Assembly: GCF_011067135.1 (NCBI RefSeq) | Contig: NZ_JAAMOW010000006.1 | Location: 186,001 to 250,000 of the forward strand | Reading direction: 5' to 3' | Length of the DNA stretch: 64,000 bases | From: Solimonas terrae | GTDB taxonomy: Bacteria; Pseudomonadota; Gammaproteobacteria; Nevskiales; Nevskiaceae | Part shown: piece by piece, positions 18,791 to 27,267 of the stretch | Layout of the letters: each line of letters begins with the position of its first letter | Numbering within the stretch: the first letter of the stretch is position 1 | Program-made: the position numbers and the translations under genes | Notes under the pieces: model-generated | Databases searched by the model: none | The model's input: the letters and a program-made list of their open reading frames with translations, nothing else | Told to the model about the DNA's origin: nothing

Positions 18791-20560
18791 TCAGAGCACC
18801 AGGCGATCGCGCATCGATGCCAGTTCGGTGATCGAGTACTGATACGCGCGGTCGATGATTTCATCGATGCGTTTCCAGTCGAACAGGCCGATGCGGCTGA
18901 CCGGCATGCGCAGATAGCAGTCGGCACGCGCGGCGCGGGCGGCGATACCGCTTTCGCTGGTCAGCGTCGCGGTGCGGAACAGGATCGACAGCAGTCGCGG
19001 CGCGTTGTCGCCGCGCAGGCCGAACACCGCTTCGGGGTCGGGGCCGGGAATGCCGGGTGCGGCGATGCCGCCCTCGCTGCTGACGTTCGAGGCGACGATC
19101 GGACCGCGATCGAGCGCCTGCATGACGTCGGTCGGCAGGCTGTTGGCGACGGCACCGTCGGCATACAGCTCGCCGTTGTAGACCATGGGCGGCGCAACGC
19201 CCGGCACCGCCATGCTGGTGGCGATCCACAGCGACAGCGGGCCGCGATCGTGCGTCGCCGAGCAGCCCTTGGTCAGATTGGTGCTGACGCAGAAATACGG
19301 TCGGCGCAGCGACTCGATGGTCTGATCGCCGAAGATCCCGTGCAGGTGACGGACGAACTTGCGGCCGCGGATCAGCGCGACCGACGGCAGCACGTAGTCG
19401 TTCAGATAGTTGTGCTCGACGAAAGTGTCGCGCGCGATGCGGCGGATGTCCTCGATGCCGTGTCCGGACGACAGCAGCGCGCCGAAGAACGCGCCCATGC
19501 TGGAACCGCCGACGACGTCGATCGGAATGCGCAGATCGCGCAGCGCGTGCAGCAGACCGATATGCGCGAAACCCCGTGCGCCGCCACCGCCCAGCACGAG
19601 GCCGACGCCGCGCCCGGTCAGTTGACGCGCGACGCTGGCGTAGTCGTCCGGATGCTTGGGGCGCACGTAGAAGTGCGATCTGGCGCCGGTGCGCAGGCGC
19701 CAGCCGAGCACGTCCGGCGTCGCCACGCCTTCTCCGCGCACGATGATCAGATCGACCGGCGCACGCGCGCCGCTGGCTTGCAGCGCCTCGATCATTTCGC
19801 CGTGCGGCTCGGTGTCGCGGGCGTCGATCACCAGCAGGATGCGATCAGCCTGCGCCATGCAGCGTCGCGCCCAGCGTTGCAGGCCGCCGTCGGCGAGATA
19901 GATCGGCTGCACGTCCTGCGCTTCGAGCGCGTTCAGATATTCGATCAGGCGTCGTGCGGCAATCGCGTCGGCGCGCATCGCCTTGCGATCGTCGGCATCG
20001 AAGGCCTGCTCGATCAGGTTCATGTCGACCAGTTGCGCATCGCCGAGTTGCGACAGGCAGGCGTGCAGGCCTTCGGCAACCTCCCGCGCCGGTGCCGACG
20101 GGGTCGCCGGCACCACCGCCAGACTGTTGCGCCGGTGCACCTTGACCTGCGACTTCGGGCTGGCGTTCTGCCGCAGACGGCGGGCGATCAGGCGCGTCAG
20201 TCGCAGCAAGGCCTCCGGAAACTGCTCGAAGCTCTGCAGCACCGGTTCGCTCGGCAGGCGCACCAGCACGCTGTCACGCACCGCGTAAACGTCGGCGGAG
20301 TGCGCCTCGCCGAGCACGGCGCCGATCTCGCCGGTGGGTTGCAGGCGGGTGATGACATCAGTGGTGCGGCCATCGGCCAGCGTCGCACGCAGTCGCCCGG
20401 TGGCGACGATGTAGATGTGATCCGACGGGGCTCCGCGCGCGAACAGCAACTGCCCGCTGGTCACGTCGACCAGCGTCGCCTGCGCCGCCAGACGATCGAG
20501 CGCCGCCGCATCGAAGCCGGCAAACAAAGGCGACTGCTCGAGAATCTCGCGCGCGTTCAT
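18791..20560 (-). CDS. Patatin-like phospholipase with N-terminal cyclic-nucleotide-binding domain
   Basis: 589-residue protein of the NTE/YchK-like group. Residues about 10-130 form a cNMP-binding fold (LFARGAPSDHIYIVATGRL). A middle domain of unknown role precedes the patatin domain: oxyanion GGGGARG (324-330), nucleophile Ser354 in GGSSMG and catalytic Asp468 in YADGAV. Family members are lysophospholipases. Because the Ser-Asp dyad is intact, activity is likely. Whether the cNMP fold binds nucleotide is not clear from sequence. ATG 20558-20560. Confidence 0.9.
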   Translation of the reverse strand: MNAREILEQSPLFAGFDAAALDRLAAQATLVDVTSGQLLFARGAPSDHIYIVATGRLRATLADGRTTDVITRLQPTGEIGAVLGEAHSADVYAVRDSVLVRLPSEPVLQSFEQFPEALLRLTRLIARRLRQNASPKSQVKVHRRNSLAVVPATPSAPAREVAEGLHACLSQLGDAQLVDMNLIEQAFDADDRKAMRADAIAARRLIEYLNALEAQDVQPIYLADGGLQRWARRCMAQADRILLVIDARDTEPHGEMIEALQASGARAPVDLIIVRGEGVATPDVLGWRLRTGARSHFYVRPKHPDDYASVARQLTGRGVGLVLGGGGARGFAHIGLLHALRDLRIPIDVVGGSSMGAFFGALLSSGHGIEDIRRIARDTFVEHNYLNDYVLPSVALIRGRKFVRHLHGIFGDQTIESLRRPYFCVSTNLTKGCSATHDRGPLSLWIATSMAVPGVAPPMVYNGELYADGAVANSLPTDVMQALDRGPIVASNVSSEGGIAAPGIPGPDPEAVFGLRGDNAPRLLSILFRTATLTSESGIAARAARADCYLRMPVSRIGLFDWKRIDEIIDRAYQYSITELASMRDRLVL

Positions 20561-20656
20561 GGAGCCGCAGTCTAGGGCTTGTCGCCGCCGATGGCATCGC
20601 TGCCGCCGCCCTGGCCGGGTCCTATACTTGAGACCGATTTGCATGGCGGAGCATCG

Positions 20657-21232
20657 ATGAAAATCCGATTGCCGGCGGCGCTGTTCGGGCTCGCCCTGAG
20701 CGCCTGCAGCGTCGCACCCCGCTTGCCGGCGAACGACGCCGCGTGGACGGCGGAGCGCTATGTCGCCGCGGTGTGGAATCTGCCGCCCGACGCCGGTCCG
20801 GCATCGCAGCTCGATACGCGCGGCTCGGAGATCGAACGCCTGCGCGCGCAGATGCAGAACCGCTACGTCGATCTGAAGCCGGCACTCGACGACGGCATCA
20901 TCGGCCTGACCGCGGATGGCTTTGTCGCCATCCGCACACCGGACAGCGTGCCGTTCGCCGATCGCGCGCGCGTGCGCGCACTGGCCGCCAACGAGAATGC
21001 CGACCGCAGCGCGCTGTACCGGCAGATCGCCGTGCGCAACGACGAGCCGGCGTGGCAGGGTCCGCTGCGTGAAGTGTTCGCGCAACGCTGGATCGTGCGC
21101 GCCGCACCCGGCTGGTGGATACGCGCTGCCGACGGCAGCTGGCAGCAGAAGCCGGCCGTCTCAGTACAGCCCGCGTCCGAACAAGCGCCACAGCAAACAG
21201 AAACCGAGCACGACGAGCCCGCCCAGCAGTAG
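20657..21232 (+). CDS. YdbL/DUF1318-family lipoprotein
   Basis: 191-residue putative lipoprotein: a short signal with lipobox ALSAC (Cys17). The middle carries the DUF1318 pattern ERLRAQMQNRYVDLKPALDDGIIGL...DG, then ANENADRSALYRQIA. Function is unknown; the family is often found with DUF748/YdbH and YnbE, proposed to work in envelope lipid transport, but those partners are not here. Starts at ATG 20657 after GGAG. Its last 72 bases overlap the DUF4112 gene on the opposite strand; the C-terminal tail is Gln/Glu-rich and less conserved-looking. Confidence 0.8.
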   Translation: MKIRLPAALFGLALSACSVAPRLPANDAAWTAERYVAAVWNLPPDAGPASQLDTRGSEIERLRAQMQNRYVDLKPALDDGIIGLTADGFVAIRTPDSVPFADRARVRALAANENADRSALYRQIAVRNDEPAWQGPLREVFAQRWIVRAAPGWWIRAADGSWQQKPAVSVQPASEQAPQQTETEHDEPAQQ

Positions 21233-21646
21233 CCGGCGGCCGCGACGCGGCCCCGCGGCCGGCGGCACGCCGAGCCGCGCATCGAGATGCGCATCGAGCA
21301 GGCGCAGGTTGTACTGGTTGGACTTGAACATGAAATCGGCAAGGTCGCCGAGCACCGGCAGCAGACCGAGCAGCAGATCGAGCGCGATGTTGGCGCTCAT
21401 GCGCACCAGCAGGGCGCGCGGCGCACGCAGGCGCGCCGCCTCGACGACGATCCAGCTGCCGAGCAGGGCGCCGGCCAGATCGCCGACGCCGGGGATCAGG
21501 CCGATCAGCGCCTCGATGCCGATCTGCCAGCGCGTGCCCGGCACGCCGATGCCGCTGTCGAGCAGCGTCGCATAGCGGCGCAGGCGCTGGCGCGTCGCCA
21601 GCAGCCGGTCGTCGGCGTGAACATCGACGATCGCCGGGCCAGTCAT
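21161..21646 (-). CDS. DUF4112 membrane protein
   Basis: 161-residue protein of the DUF4112 family, function unknown. The signature is visible twice: LIGLIPGVGDLAGALLGSW and LLLGLLPVLGDLADFMFKSN, each a membrane-dipping hydrophobic hairpin with a conserved PxxGD core. A final helix (LLLGGLVVLGFCLLWRLF) ends at the C-terminus. ATG 21644-21646. It converges with the YdbL gene and overlaps it tail to tail by 72 bp. Both frames look genuine. Confidence 0.85.
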   Translation of the reverse strand: MTGPAIVDVHADDRLLATRQRLRRYATLLDSGIGVPGTRWQIGIEALIGLIPGVGDLAGALLGSWIVVEAARLRAPRALLVRMSANIALDLLLGLLPVLGDLADFMFKSNQYNLRLLDAHLDARLGVPPAAGPRRGRRLLLGGLVVLGFCLLWRLFGRGLY

Positions 21647-21758
21647 GTTCGCTTCCGGTAGACTTTTGCCATTGATTGGCGGACCTCGTACGGCCGAGCC
21701 CGCCTTGACGTGGCCCGGGCAGCGCAGCCCGCGATGACAATTCTATGCAAGGAGTCGC

Positions 21759-24296
21759 ATGCGCGCTCTGCTGAACAGCGCCCTCTACAGTCTGGTGTGG
21801 TGGATGTTCCGTCCGTTCAACGGTCTGGTGCGCTACAAGAGCGCGCCGCAGCCCTTGCGCGAGACGCTGAAGATCGATCCGACCAAGCCGGTCGTCTACA
21901 TCCTCGCGCAGCGCTCCTGGGTCGACATGTTCGTGCTCGCGCGCCTGTGCCGCGAGCAGGTGCTGCCGCGACCGAACCGCACCGGCTCGAACTTCCCCAC
22001 CGTCGAACGCGCCGGTGTCGTCTACATGGATGCGCTGCTGGAGACGCGCCGCCACCCGACCGCGCTGACACGCCTCATCGAAACCGGTATCGCCACCAAG
22101 AGCTTCGAGGCGCAGCTGGTGCCGGTTTCGATCTTCTGGGGTCGCGATCCGGGCAAGGAAACCAGCCTCTGGAAACTGCTGTTCGCCGACAGCGTGCAGG
22201 CCGGCCGCGTGCAGAAGTTCTTCATCATGCTGTTCAACGGCCGCAACGTGCTGGCCAATTTCGGCCTGCCGTTCTCGTTCCGGGAATATGTCGAGCGCGG
22301 CCCGGACGCGGCGACCTCGATCCGCAAGCTGACGCGCGTCCTGCACTTCCACTTCCTGCGCGCGCGCACCGCCGCGCTGGGACCGACGCTGCTGCGCCGC
22401 GGCGTGGTGATCGACGGCCTGCTCAATGCCGAGAACGTGAAAAAGGCGATCGAGCGTGCCGCCGGCAAGAACGGCATGACACGCGACAAGGCACGCGCGC
22501 ATGCGCGCAAGTGTGCGGAGGAAATCGCCGCCAACTACTCGACGACCAGCATCAATTTCCTCGAACGCTTCCTGTCGATCGTCGTCTTCAAGCGCGTGTT
22601 CGCCGGCATCGATGTGCAGGGCCTCGAACGCATGCGCGAACTCGCGCAGCAGTACGAGCTGGTCTACATGCCCTCGCACCGCTCGCATGCCGACTATCTG
22701 CTGGTCTCGTATTCGCTGTATCACGCCGGCGTCGCGCCGCCGCACATCGCTGCCGGCGTCAATCTCAACTTCTGGCCGATCGGCGGCCTGCTGCGCCGCT
22801 GCGGCGCGTTCTATCTGCGCCGCAGCTTCTCCGGCGACGCCATCTACACGGCCGTGTTCCGCGCCTACGTCGACGCCCTGATCCGGCGCGGTTACGCGAT
22901 CGAGTTCTTTCCGGAGGGCGGCCGCAGCCGCACCGGCCGCCTGCTGCAGCCGAAGACCGGCCTGCTGTCGATGGTCGCCGAAGCCGGTCTGCGCCAGGAC
23001 ATCCGGCGCGTGGCGATGGTGCCGGTCTACATCGGCTACGACCGCGTCTGGGAAGTCGGCAGCTACACCAAGGAGTTGCGCGGCGGCGCCAAGAGCAAGG
23101 AATCCGCCGAAGGCCTGCTGAAAGCCGGCAAGATCCTCGGCAAATCCTACGGCAAGCCCTACATCAATTTCGGCGAGCCCATCGTCCTGCAGTCGTATGC
23201 CGACCAGTATCTGCCGGGATGGCGGGACGCGGTCGCCGCCGACAGCGAGGCCATGCCGGACGCCTTCAAGGGTTTCGTCGCCAGGCTCGCGCTCGAGAAC
23301 AGCCGGCGCATCAATGCCGCCGCCGTCGCCAACCCGTCGAGCCTCGCGGCGATCGCCCTGCTCGCCTCGCCGCAACGGGTGGTCGCGCACGAGGAGCTGG
23401 TCGAACAGATCGGCTACCTGATCTGGCTGCTGAAGGGCGAGCCCTACAGCCCGTTGCTCTACATTCCCGAAAGCGCGCCGGCGGCCGTCGTCGACTGGAG
23501 CGGACCGATCGGACAGATCGCACGCGTGCCGCATCCCTGGGGCGACCTGCACGGCGTCGCCGCGCGCGATGCCGTCGCACTGACCTACAACCGCAACAAC
23601 ATCCAGCATCTGTTCGCGATTCCGTCGCTGATCGCCAACCTGTTCCGCACGCGCCTGCTGCTGTCCGACGAGGCCGTGATCATGGGCGTGCGCGCGCTCT
23701 ATCCGTTCCTGCGCAACGAGTTCTTCCTGCGCTGGGAGCCGGAGGAGATCGAGAGCGTGGTGAAATCGTGGCTGACGGTGATGACCGGCCTCGGCCTGCT
23801 GGCACGCGAGCAGGACCGCCTGCGCCGGCCCGATGCCAACCAGCCGGCGTATTCGACGCTGGCGATGCTCGGCCGCGTGCTCGGCGAAACCCACGAACGC
23901 TACTGCATGACCGCCCTGCTGCTGGCCGAGGAGCGCCGCACCGTGGTGCCGCTCAAGCGCGAGAAGTTCGAGGACGACTGCCGCCTGCTCGCCGAGCGCA
24001 TGGCGATCCTGACCGGCCGCGACGCGCCGGAGTTCTTCGACAAGGCGCTGTTCAAGGGCTACCTGAACACCCTGATCGAAATCGGACTGGTCAGCGTCGC
24101 CGACGACAAGACCCTGAACGTCGATCCGCGCATCGACCGCATCGCCGAACGCTCGCAGGAACTGCTGTCGGACGAGGCGCGGCAGATGCTGCTGCAGCTG
24201 CTGTCGCGGCGCCGCGCGGCCGAATCCGCGGCCGCCGAATCGCCCGTCGCAAGCCCCGCGGCAGTCACCGAAGCATCACGGGAAAAGCCGCTATAA
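21759..24296 (+). CDS. plsB: Glycerol-3-phosphate 1-O-acyltransferase PlsB
   Basis: 845-residue inner-membrane enzyme that makes lysophosphatidic acid from glycerol-3-phosphate and acyl-CoA or acyl-ACP, the first step of phospholipid synthesis. Acyltransferase block I is SHRSHADYLLVSY (the HxxxxD catalytic pair), and later FFPEGGRSRTG and PVYIGYDRVWE. Length matches E. coli PlsB (807). The N-terminus MRALLNSALYSLVWWMF is a membrane anchor. ATG 21759 follows AGGAG. Its stop codon lies inside a TATAAT hexamer. Confidence 0.96.
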   Translation: MRALLNSALYSLVWWMFRPFNGLVRYKSAPQPLRETLKIDPTKPVVYILAQRSWVDMFVLARLCREQVLPRPNRTGSNFPTVERAGVVYMDALLETRRHPTALTRLIETGIATKSFEAQLVPVSIFWGRDPGKETSLWKLLFADSVQAGRVQKFFIMLFNGRNVLANFGLPFSFREYVERGPDAATSIRKLTRVLHFHFLRARTAALGPTLLRRGVVIDGLLNAENVKKAIERAAGKNGMTRDKARAHARKCAEEIAANYSTTSINFLERFLSIVVFKRVFAGIDVQGLERMRELAQQYELVYMPSHRSHADYLLVSYSLYHAGVAPPHIAAGVNLNFWPIGGLLRRCGAFYLRRSFSGDAIYTAVFRAYVDALIRRGYAIEFFPEGGRSRTGRLLQPKTGLLSMVAEAGLRQDIRRVAMVPVYIGYDRVWEVGSYTKELRGGAKSKESAEGLLKAGKILGKSYGKPYINFGEPIVLQSYADQYLPGWRDAVAADSEAMPDAFKGFVARLALENSRRINAAAVANPSSLAAIALLASPQRVVAHEELVEQIGYLIWLLKGEPYSPLLYIPESAPAAVVDWSGPIGQIARVPHPWGDLHGVAARDAVALTYNRNNIQHLFAIPSLIANLFRTRLLLSDEAVIMGVRALYPFLRNEFFLRWEPEEIESVVKSWLTVMTGLGLLAREQDRLRRPDANQPAYSTLAMLGRVLGETHERYCMTALLLAEERRTVVPLKREKFEDDCRLLAERMAILTGRDAPEFFDKALFKGYLNTLIEIGLVSVADDKTLNVDPRIDRIAERSQELLSDEARQMLLQLLSRRRAAESAAAESPVASPAAVTEASREKPL

Positions 24297-24329
24297 TCGC
24301 CCGCGACCGGCGCACTCGCGCCTTTTTTT
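24292..24329 (+). promoter_or_regulatory. TATAAT element and leader hairpin ahead of the FKBP gene
   Basis: A perfect TATAAT (24292-24297) overlaps the plsB stop codon. A stem of GGCGC/GCGCC with a 4-base loop and seven T residues (24309-24329) follows within 15 bases and precedes the FKBP ATG at 24348. The TATAAT may start an FKBP transcript, or the hairpin-T run may terminate plsB, or both. No convincing -35 was seen. Confidence 0.5.
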
Positions 24330-24347
24330 GCATCTGGAAACCTCTCG

Positions 24348-25109
24348 ATGAAGAACACGCTACGCCTGCTGGCCCTCAGCCTCGCCGCCACCGCGTTGAT
24401 CGCCGGTTGCGCCAAGAAGGACGACAAGTCCGCCGCCGCGCCGGCCGCCGCCGGCACCGATGCGTCGCTGCAGACCGACGCACAGAAGTTCGGCTACGCG
24501 ATCGGCGTCGATCTCGGCAAGTCGCTGCAGCCGGTCAAGGACGACACCGACGTCGCCGCCCTGAAGGCCGGTCTCGATGACGCGTTCGCCGGCAATGCGC
24601 CGAAGATGGACGACGCCGCGCGCGAAGAGATCAAGAACACGGTCGCCAAGAAGATGCAGGAACGCCAGCTCAAGGATCGCGAGGAGCAGGCCAGCAAGAA
24701 CAAGGAAGAAGGCGCCAAGTTCCTCGAAGACAACGGCAAGCGCGACGGCGTGAAGACCACGGCCTCGGGTCTCGAGTACGAAGTCATCACCGAAGGCAAG
24801 GGCCCGCATCCGAAGGCGACCGACACGGTCACCGTCAACTACAAGGGCTCGCTGATCAGCGGCGAAGAGTTCGACAGCTCGTACGCGCGCGGCCAGCCGG
24901 TCAGCTTCCCGCTCAACAACGTGATCCCGGGCTGGACCGAAGGCGTGCAGCTGATGACGCCGGGTTCGAAGTACAAGTTCTACATCCCGTCCGAGCTCGG
25001 CTACGGCGAGCGTGGCGCCGGCGTGAAGATCGGCCCGAACCAGGTGCTGGTGTTCGAGGTCGAGCTGCTGTCGATCGGCGAGCCGAAGGGCGACAAGGAC
25101 GCGAAGTAG
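24348..25109 (+). CDS. FKBP-type peptidyl-prolyl isomerase lipoprotein (FkpA/Mip-like)
   Basis: 253-residue exported peptidyl-prolyl cis-trans isomerase. The signal peptide ends in lipobox LIAGC (Cys21), so it is probably lipid-anchored. An N-terminal helical dimerisation domain (FKBP_N, about 45-135, rich in Glu and Lys) precedes the FKBP domain: YKGSLISGEEFDSSYARGQPVSF, VIPGWTEGVQLM and FYIPSELGYGERG, with YGxRG of the active site. Such proteins fold envelope proteins; Legionella Mip is a well-known relative. A terminator follows 17 bases after the stop. Confidence 0.93.
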   Translation: MKNTLRLLALSLAATALIAGCAKKDDKSAAAPAAAGTDASLQTDAQKFGYAIGVDLGKSLQPVKDDTDVAALKAGLDDAFAGNAPKMDDAAREEIKNTVAKKMQERQLKDREEQASKNKEEGAKFLEDNGKRDGVKTTASGLEYEVITEGKGPHPKATDTVTVNYKGSLISGEEFDSSYARGQPVSFPLNNVIPGWTEGVQLMTPGSKYKFYIPSELGYGERGAGVKIGPNQVLVFEVELLSIGEPKGDKDAK

Positions 25110-25126
25110 GCGTCTCGAGCTGCAGG

Positions 25127-25160
25127 AAAACGGCCCGCCCAGTGCGGGCCGTTTTCGTTT
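25127..25160 (+). terminator. Rho-independent terminator after the FKBP gene
   Basis: A 12-bp perfect stem (AAAACGGCCCGC and its complement) with a 5-base loop and a short T tract. It lies between the FKBP gene and the convergent GNAT gene, and its A/T ends allow bidirectional use. Confidence 0.88.
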
Positions 25161-25173
25161 GGTGCGCCCGTTT

Positions 25174-25647
25174 TCAGTGCGACGCTGCGGGGCCGTCGAA
25201 ACGGCGGCGCAGGCGCACGCCGGCCGCGCCATCCTCGTAATATCCGACCAGCCGCGCATGCAGTTGATAGCCAAGCGCGTCGTACAGACCGCGTGCCGCG
25301 AGATTGTCCTTGCGCACTTCCAGCGACAGCCCGACACAGCCGAGTCGGCGTGCTTCGCGTTCGGCTGCGATCACCAGACGCCGTCCGAGCCCCTGGCCAC
25401 GCGCCTGCGGGCTGACGACAACCGAATAGAGCCGCGCCCAGCGGCTGTTGCGTCGCGTCAGCAGCACCAGCGCCCCCAGCGGCGCGGCGACCGGGCCGGC
25501 AATCCACAGATGCGCACTGGCACTGCCGAGCAGATGGCGGATCGCGCGACGGCTCATGCGGTCGCCGGGGAAATGCTGCTCCAGCGCCAGCAGCGCATCG
25601 ATGTCGTCGGCGTGTGCGCGCCGGATGCGGGCCGGCGCGCTCGTCAT
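25174..25647 (-). CDS. GNAT family N-acetyltransferase (RimI-like) linked to RimK-type ligase
   Basis: 157-residue GNAT with the acetyl-CoA binding motif QARGQGLGRRLVIAAE (Q/RxxGxG/A; about residues 83-98) and a C-terminal RimI-like GLYDALGYQ. The ATG overlaps the RimK-type gene stop by 4 bases (ATGA), so the pair is translationally coupled. Its substrate probably relates to the product of that ligase, an amine or N-terminus (inference). Related GNAT/RLAN-ATP-grasp gene pairs occur in other proteobacteria. Confidence 0.87.
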   Translation of the reverse strand: MTSAPARIRRAHADDIDALLALEQHFPGDRMSRRAIRHLLGSASAHLWIAGPVAAPLGALVLLTRRNSRWARLYSVVVSPQARGQGLGRRLVIAAEREARRLGCVGLSLEVRKDNLAARGLYDALGYQLHARLVGYYEDGAAGVRLRRRFDGPAASH

Positions 25648-27104
25648 GTGCGCGTGCGCGCCTCGAGCCGCTTGAGGAAGTACGCCATGATCTTCTGGTA
25701 GATCGCGTCCTTCAGCACCAGATCCTCGACACCGTGATCGATGTTGGGATTGTCGTTGACCTCGATCACCTTGACGCGCTTGCCGAACTGCTTGAGATCG
25801 ACGCCGTAGAGGCTGCTGCCGACCGCACGCGCGGCCTGCACGGCGACGCTGAGCACGGCCGCCGGTACGTCCTTCACGTCCAGCGTCTCGTGTCCGCCTT
25901 CGACGATCGCCCCGTTGCCGGCACGCTTGACCACCTGCCAGTGATCCTTGGCCATGTAGTAGCGGCAGGCATACAGCGGCTGACCGTCGAGCACGCCGAT
26001 GCGCCAGTCGTAGTCGGTCGGCTCGTACGACTGCGCGATGATCAGGTCGGAGCGTTCGAGCATGTCGCTGGCCTCGCGCCGGAATTCGGCCTCGTTCTCG
26101 ACGCGGATCACGCCTTTCGAGAACTGCGAGTCCGGCTGCTTGAGCACGCACGGAAAGCCCAGCTCGCGACCGGCGATCTTGACGTTGCGCGAATGCAGCA
26201 GCACGGTCTTCGGCTGCGGAATGCGGTGCCGCTCCATCAACTGCGCAAGAAAGACCTTGTTCGCCGCACGCAGGATCGAAGTCGGATCGTCGACGACCAC
26301 CAGACCTTCGCGCGCAGCGCGGCGCGCGAAGCGATAGGTGTGGTGATTGACGGCGGTGGTCTCGCGGATGAACAGCGCGTCGAACTCGGCGACGTGTCCG
26401 TAGTCGGACTTGTCGAGGAACTCGACCTCGAAGCCGAGTTCCTCGGCGGCGCGCTCGAATGCCTTCAGCGCACGCGGATTCGACGGTGGCTCCTTCTCGT
26501 CCTCGTTGACCAGGATCGCCATGTCGTAGCGCGAGGATTCGCGTCGCGCACGCGGCGCACGGCGGCGCGCGAAGTAGTCGCGCGCGGCATCGTACAGCAG
26601 CTCGTGATGCGAAGCCGGCACCTCGCCGAGCGCGATCGGGCCGAAGGTGTCGACACGCCACTCGTCGCCGCGATAGATGAACTTGGCCTGCAGCAGCGGC
26701 GCCGGGAACTGATTGAACAGCGCCCGCGCGAGGCGCGCGTGGCGCTTGGCGATCGACTGGCCGAAGTAGACATTCATCACGTACTCGGCCGAGCCGATGC
26801 GCGCCAGCGATTGCTGGATCAGCTCCTCGACCTCGTCGTTGAGGATGCGCGGCGATTCGGCGAGCTTGAGATCCTGGATCGTGGTGATTTCCGGCAGCGG
26901 CTTGTGGCCGCGCGCGCCGGCCAGCAGCGAGACGTAGTAGCCGGTGGTCTGGTAGCCGAAGGAGCGGCACAGGTTGTAGACGCGGATGCCGCGCGTGCGC
27001 GTCAGCTCCTCGCGCGTCAGGTAGTCCCAGGCGGTGACCACCTCGATGCCCGGCAGCTCGACCGGCCAGTCCGCGCGCTGGTCGACGACGACGATGCCGC
27101 TCAC
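25644..27104 (-). CDS. RimK family ATP-grasp ligase with N-terminal RLAN domain
   Basis: 486-residue two-domain protein. Residues 1-200 match the RimK-like ATP-grasp N-terminal (RLAN) domain; residues 210-486 are an ATP-grasp ligase of the RimK group (ANKVFLAQLM, PCVLKQPDSQFSKGV, IEVNDNPNID with the metal-binding NxN pattern). RimK adds glutamates to ribosomal protein S6; other RimK-likes make peptide-type metabolites or tetrahydromethanopterin tails. The partner GNAT suggests a modified peptide or amide product. Start is GTG (27102-27104) without a strong Shine-Dalgarno. It is not a bona fide rimK. Confidence 0.85.
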   Translation of the reverse strand: MSGIVVVDQRADWPVELPGIEVVTAWDYLTREELTRTRGIRVYNLCRSFGYQTTGYYVSLLAGARGHKPLPEITTIQDLKLAESPRILNDEVEELIQQSLARIGSAEYVMNVYFGQSIAKRHARLARALFNQFPAPLLQAKFIYRGDEWRVDTFGPIALGEVPASHHELLYDAARDYFARRRAPRARRESSRYDMAILVNEDEKEPPSNPRALKAFERAAEELGFEVEFLDKSDYGHVAEFDALFIRETTAVNHHTYRFARRAAREGLVVVDDPTSILRAANKVFLAQLMERHRIPQPKTVLLHSRNVKIAGRELGFPCVLKQPDSQFSKGVIRVENEAEFRREASDMLERSDLIIAQSYEPTDYDWRIGVLDGQPLYACRYYMAKDHWQVVKRAGNGAIVEGGHETLDVKDVPAAVLSVAVQAARAVGSSLYGVDLKQFGKRVKVIEVNDNPNIDHGVEDLVLKDAIYQKIMAYFLKRLEARTRT

Positions 27105-27267
27105 GTCAGGCTGCGGCGCGAGGCGCCGACCGGCAGCAACTCCACAGGTTCATCGGGCATGCGCGTGAGACTTCCACAGGAAAATCGCGGCGCATGCTAG
27201 CACGCAGGCCGCCGCGAACCGCAGTGCTTTGCTACGCTTCCGGCCATTCCGGAAAAAGGTGGAAACG

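Noticed and set aside
20898-23894. 998-codon minus-strand ORF
   Set aside because: Antisense to plsB, with no recognised motif; plsB is intact on the plus strand.
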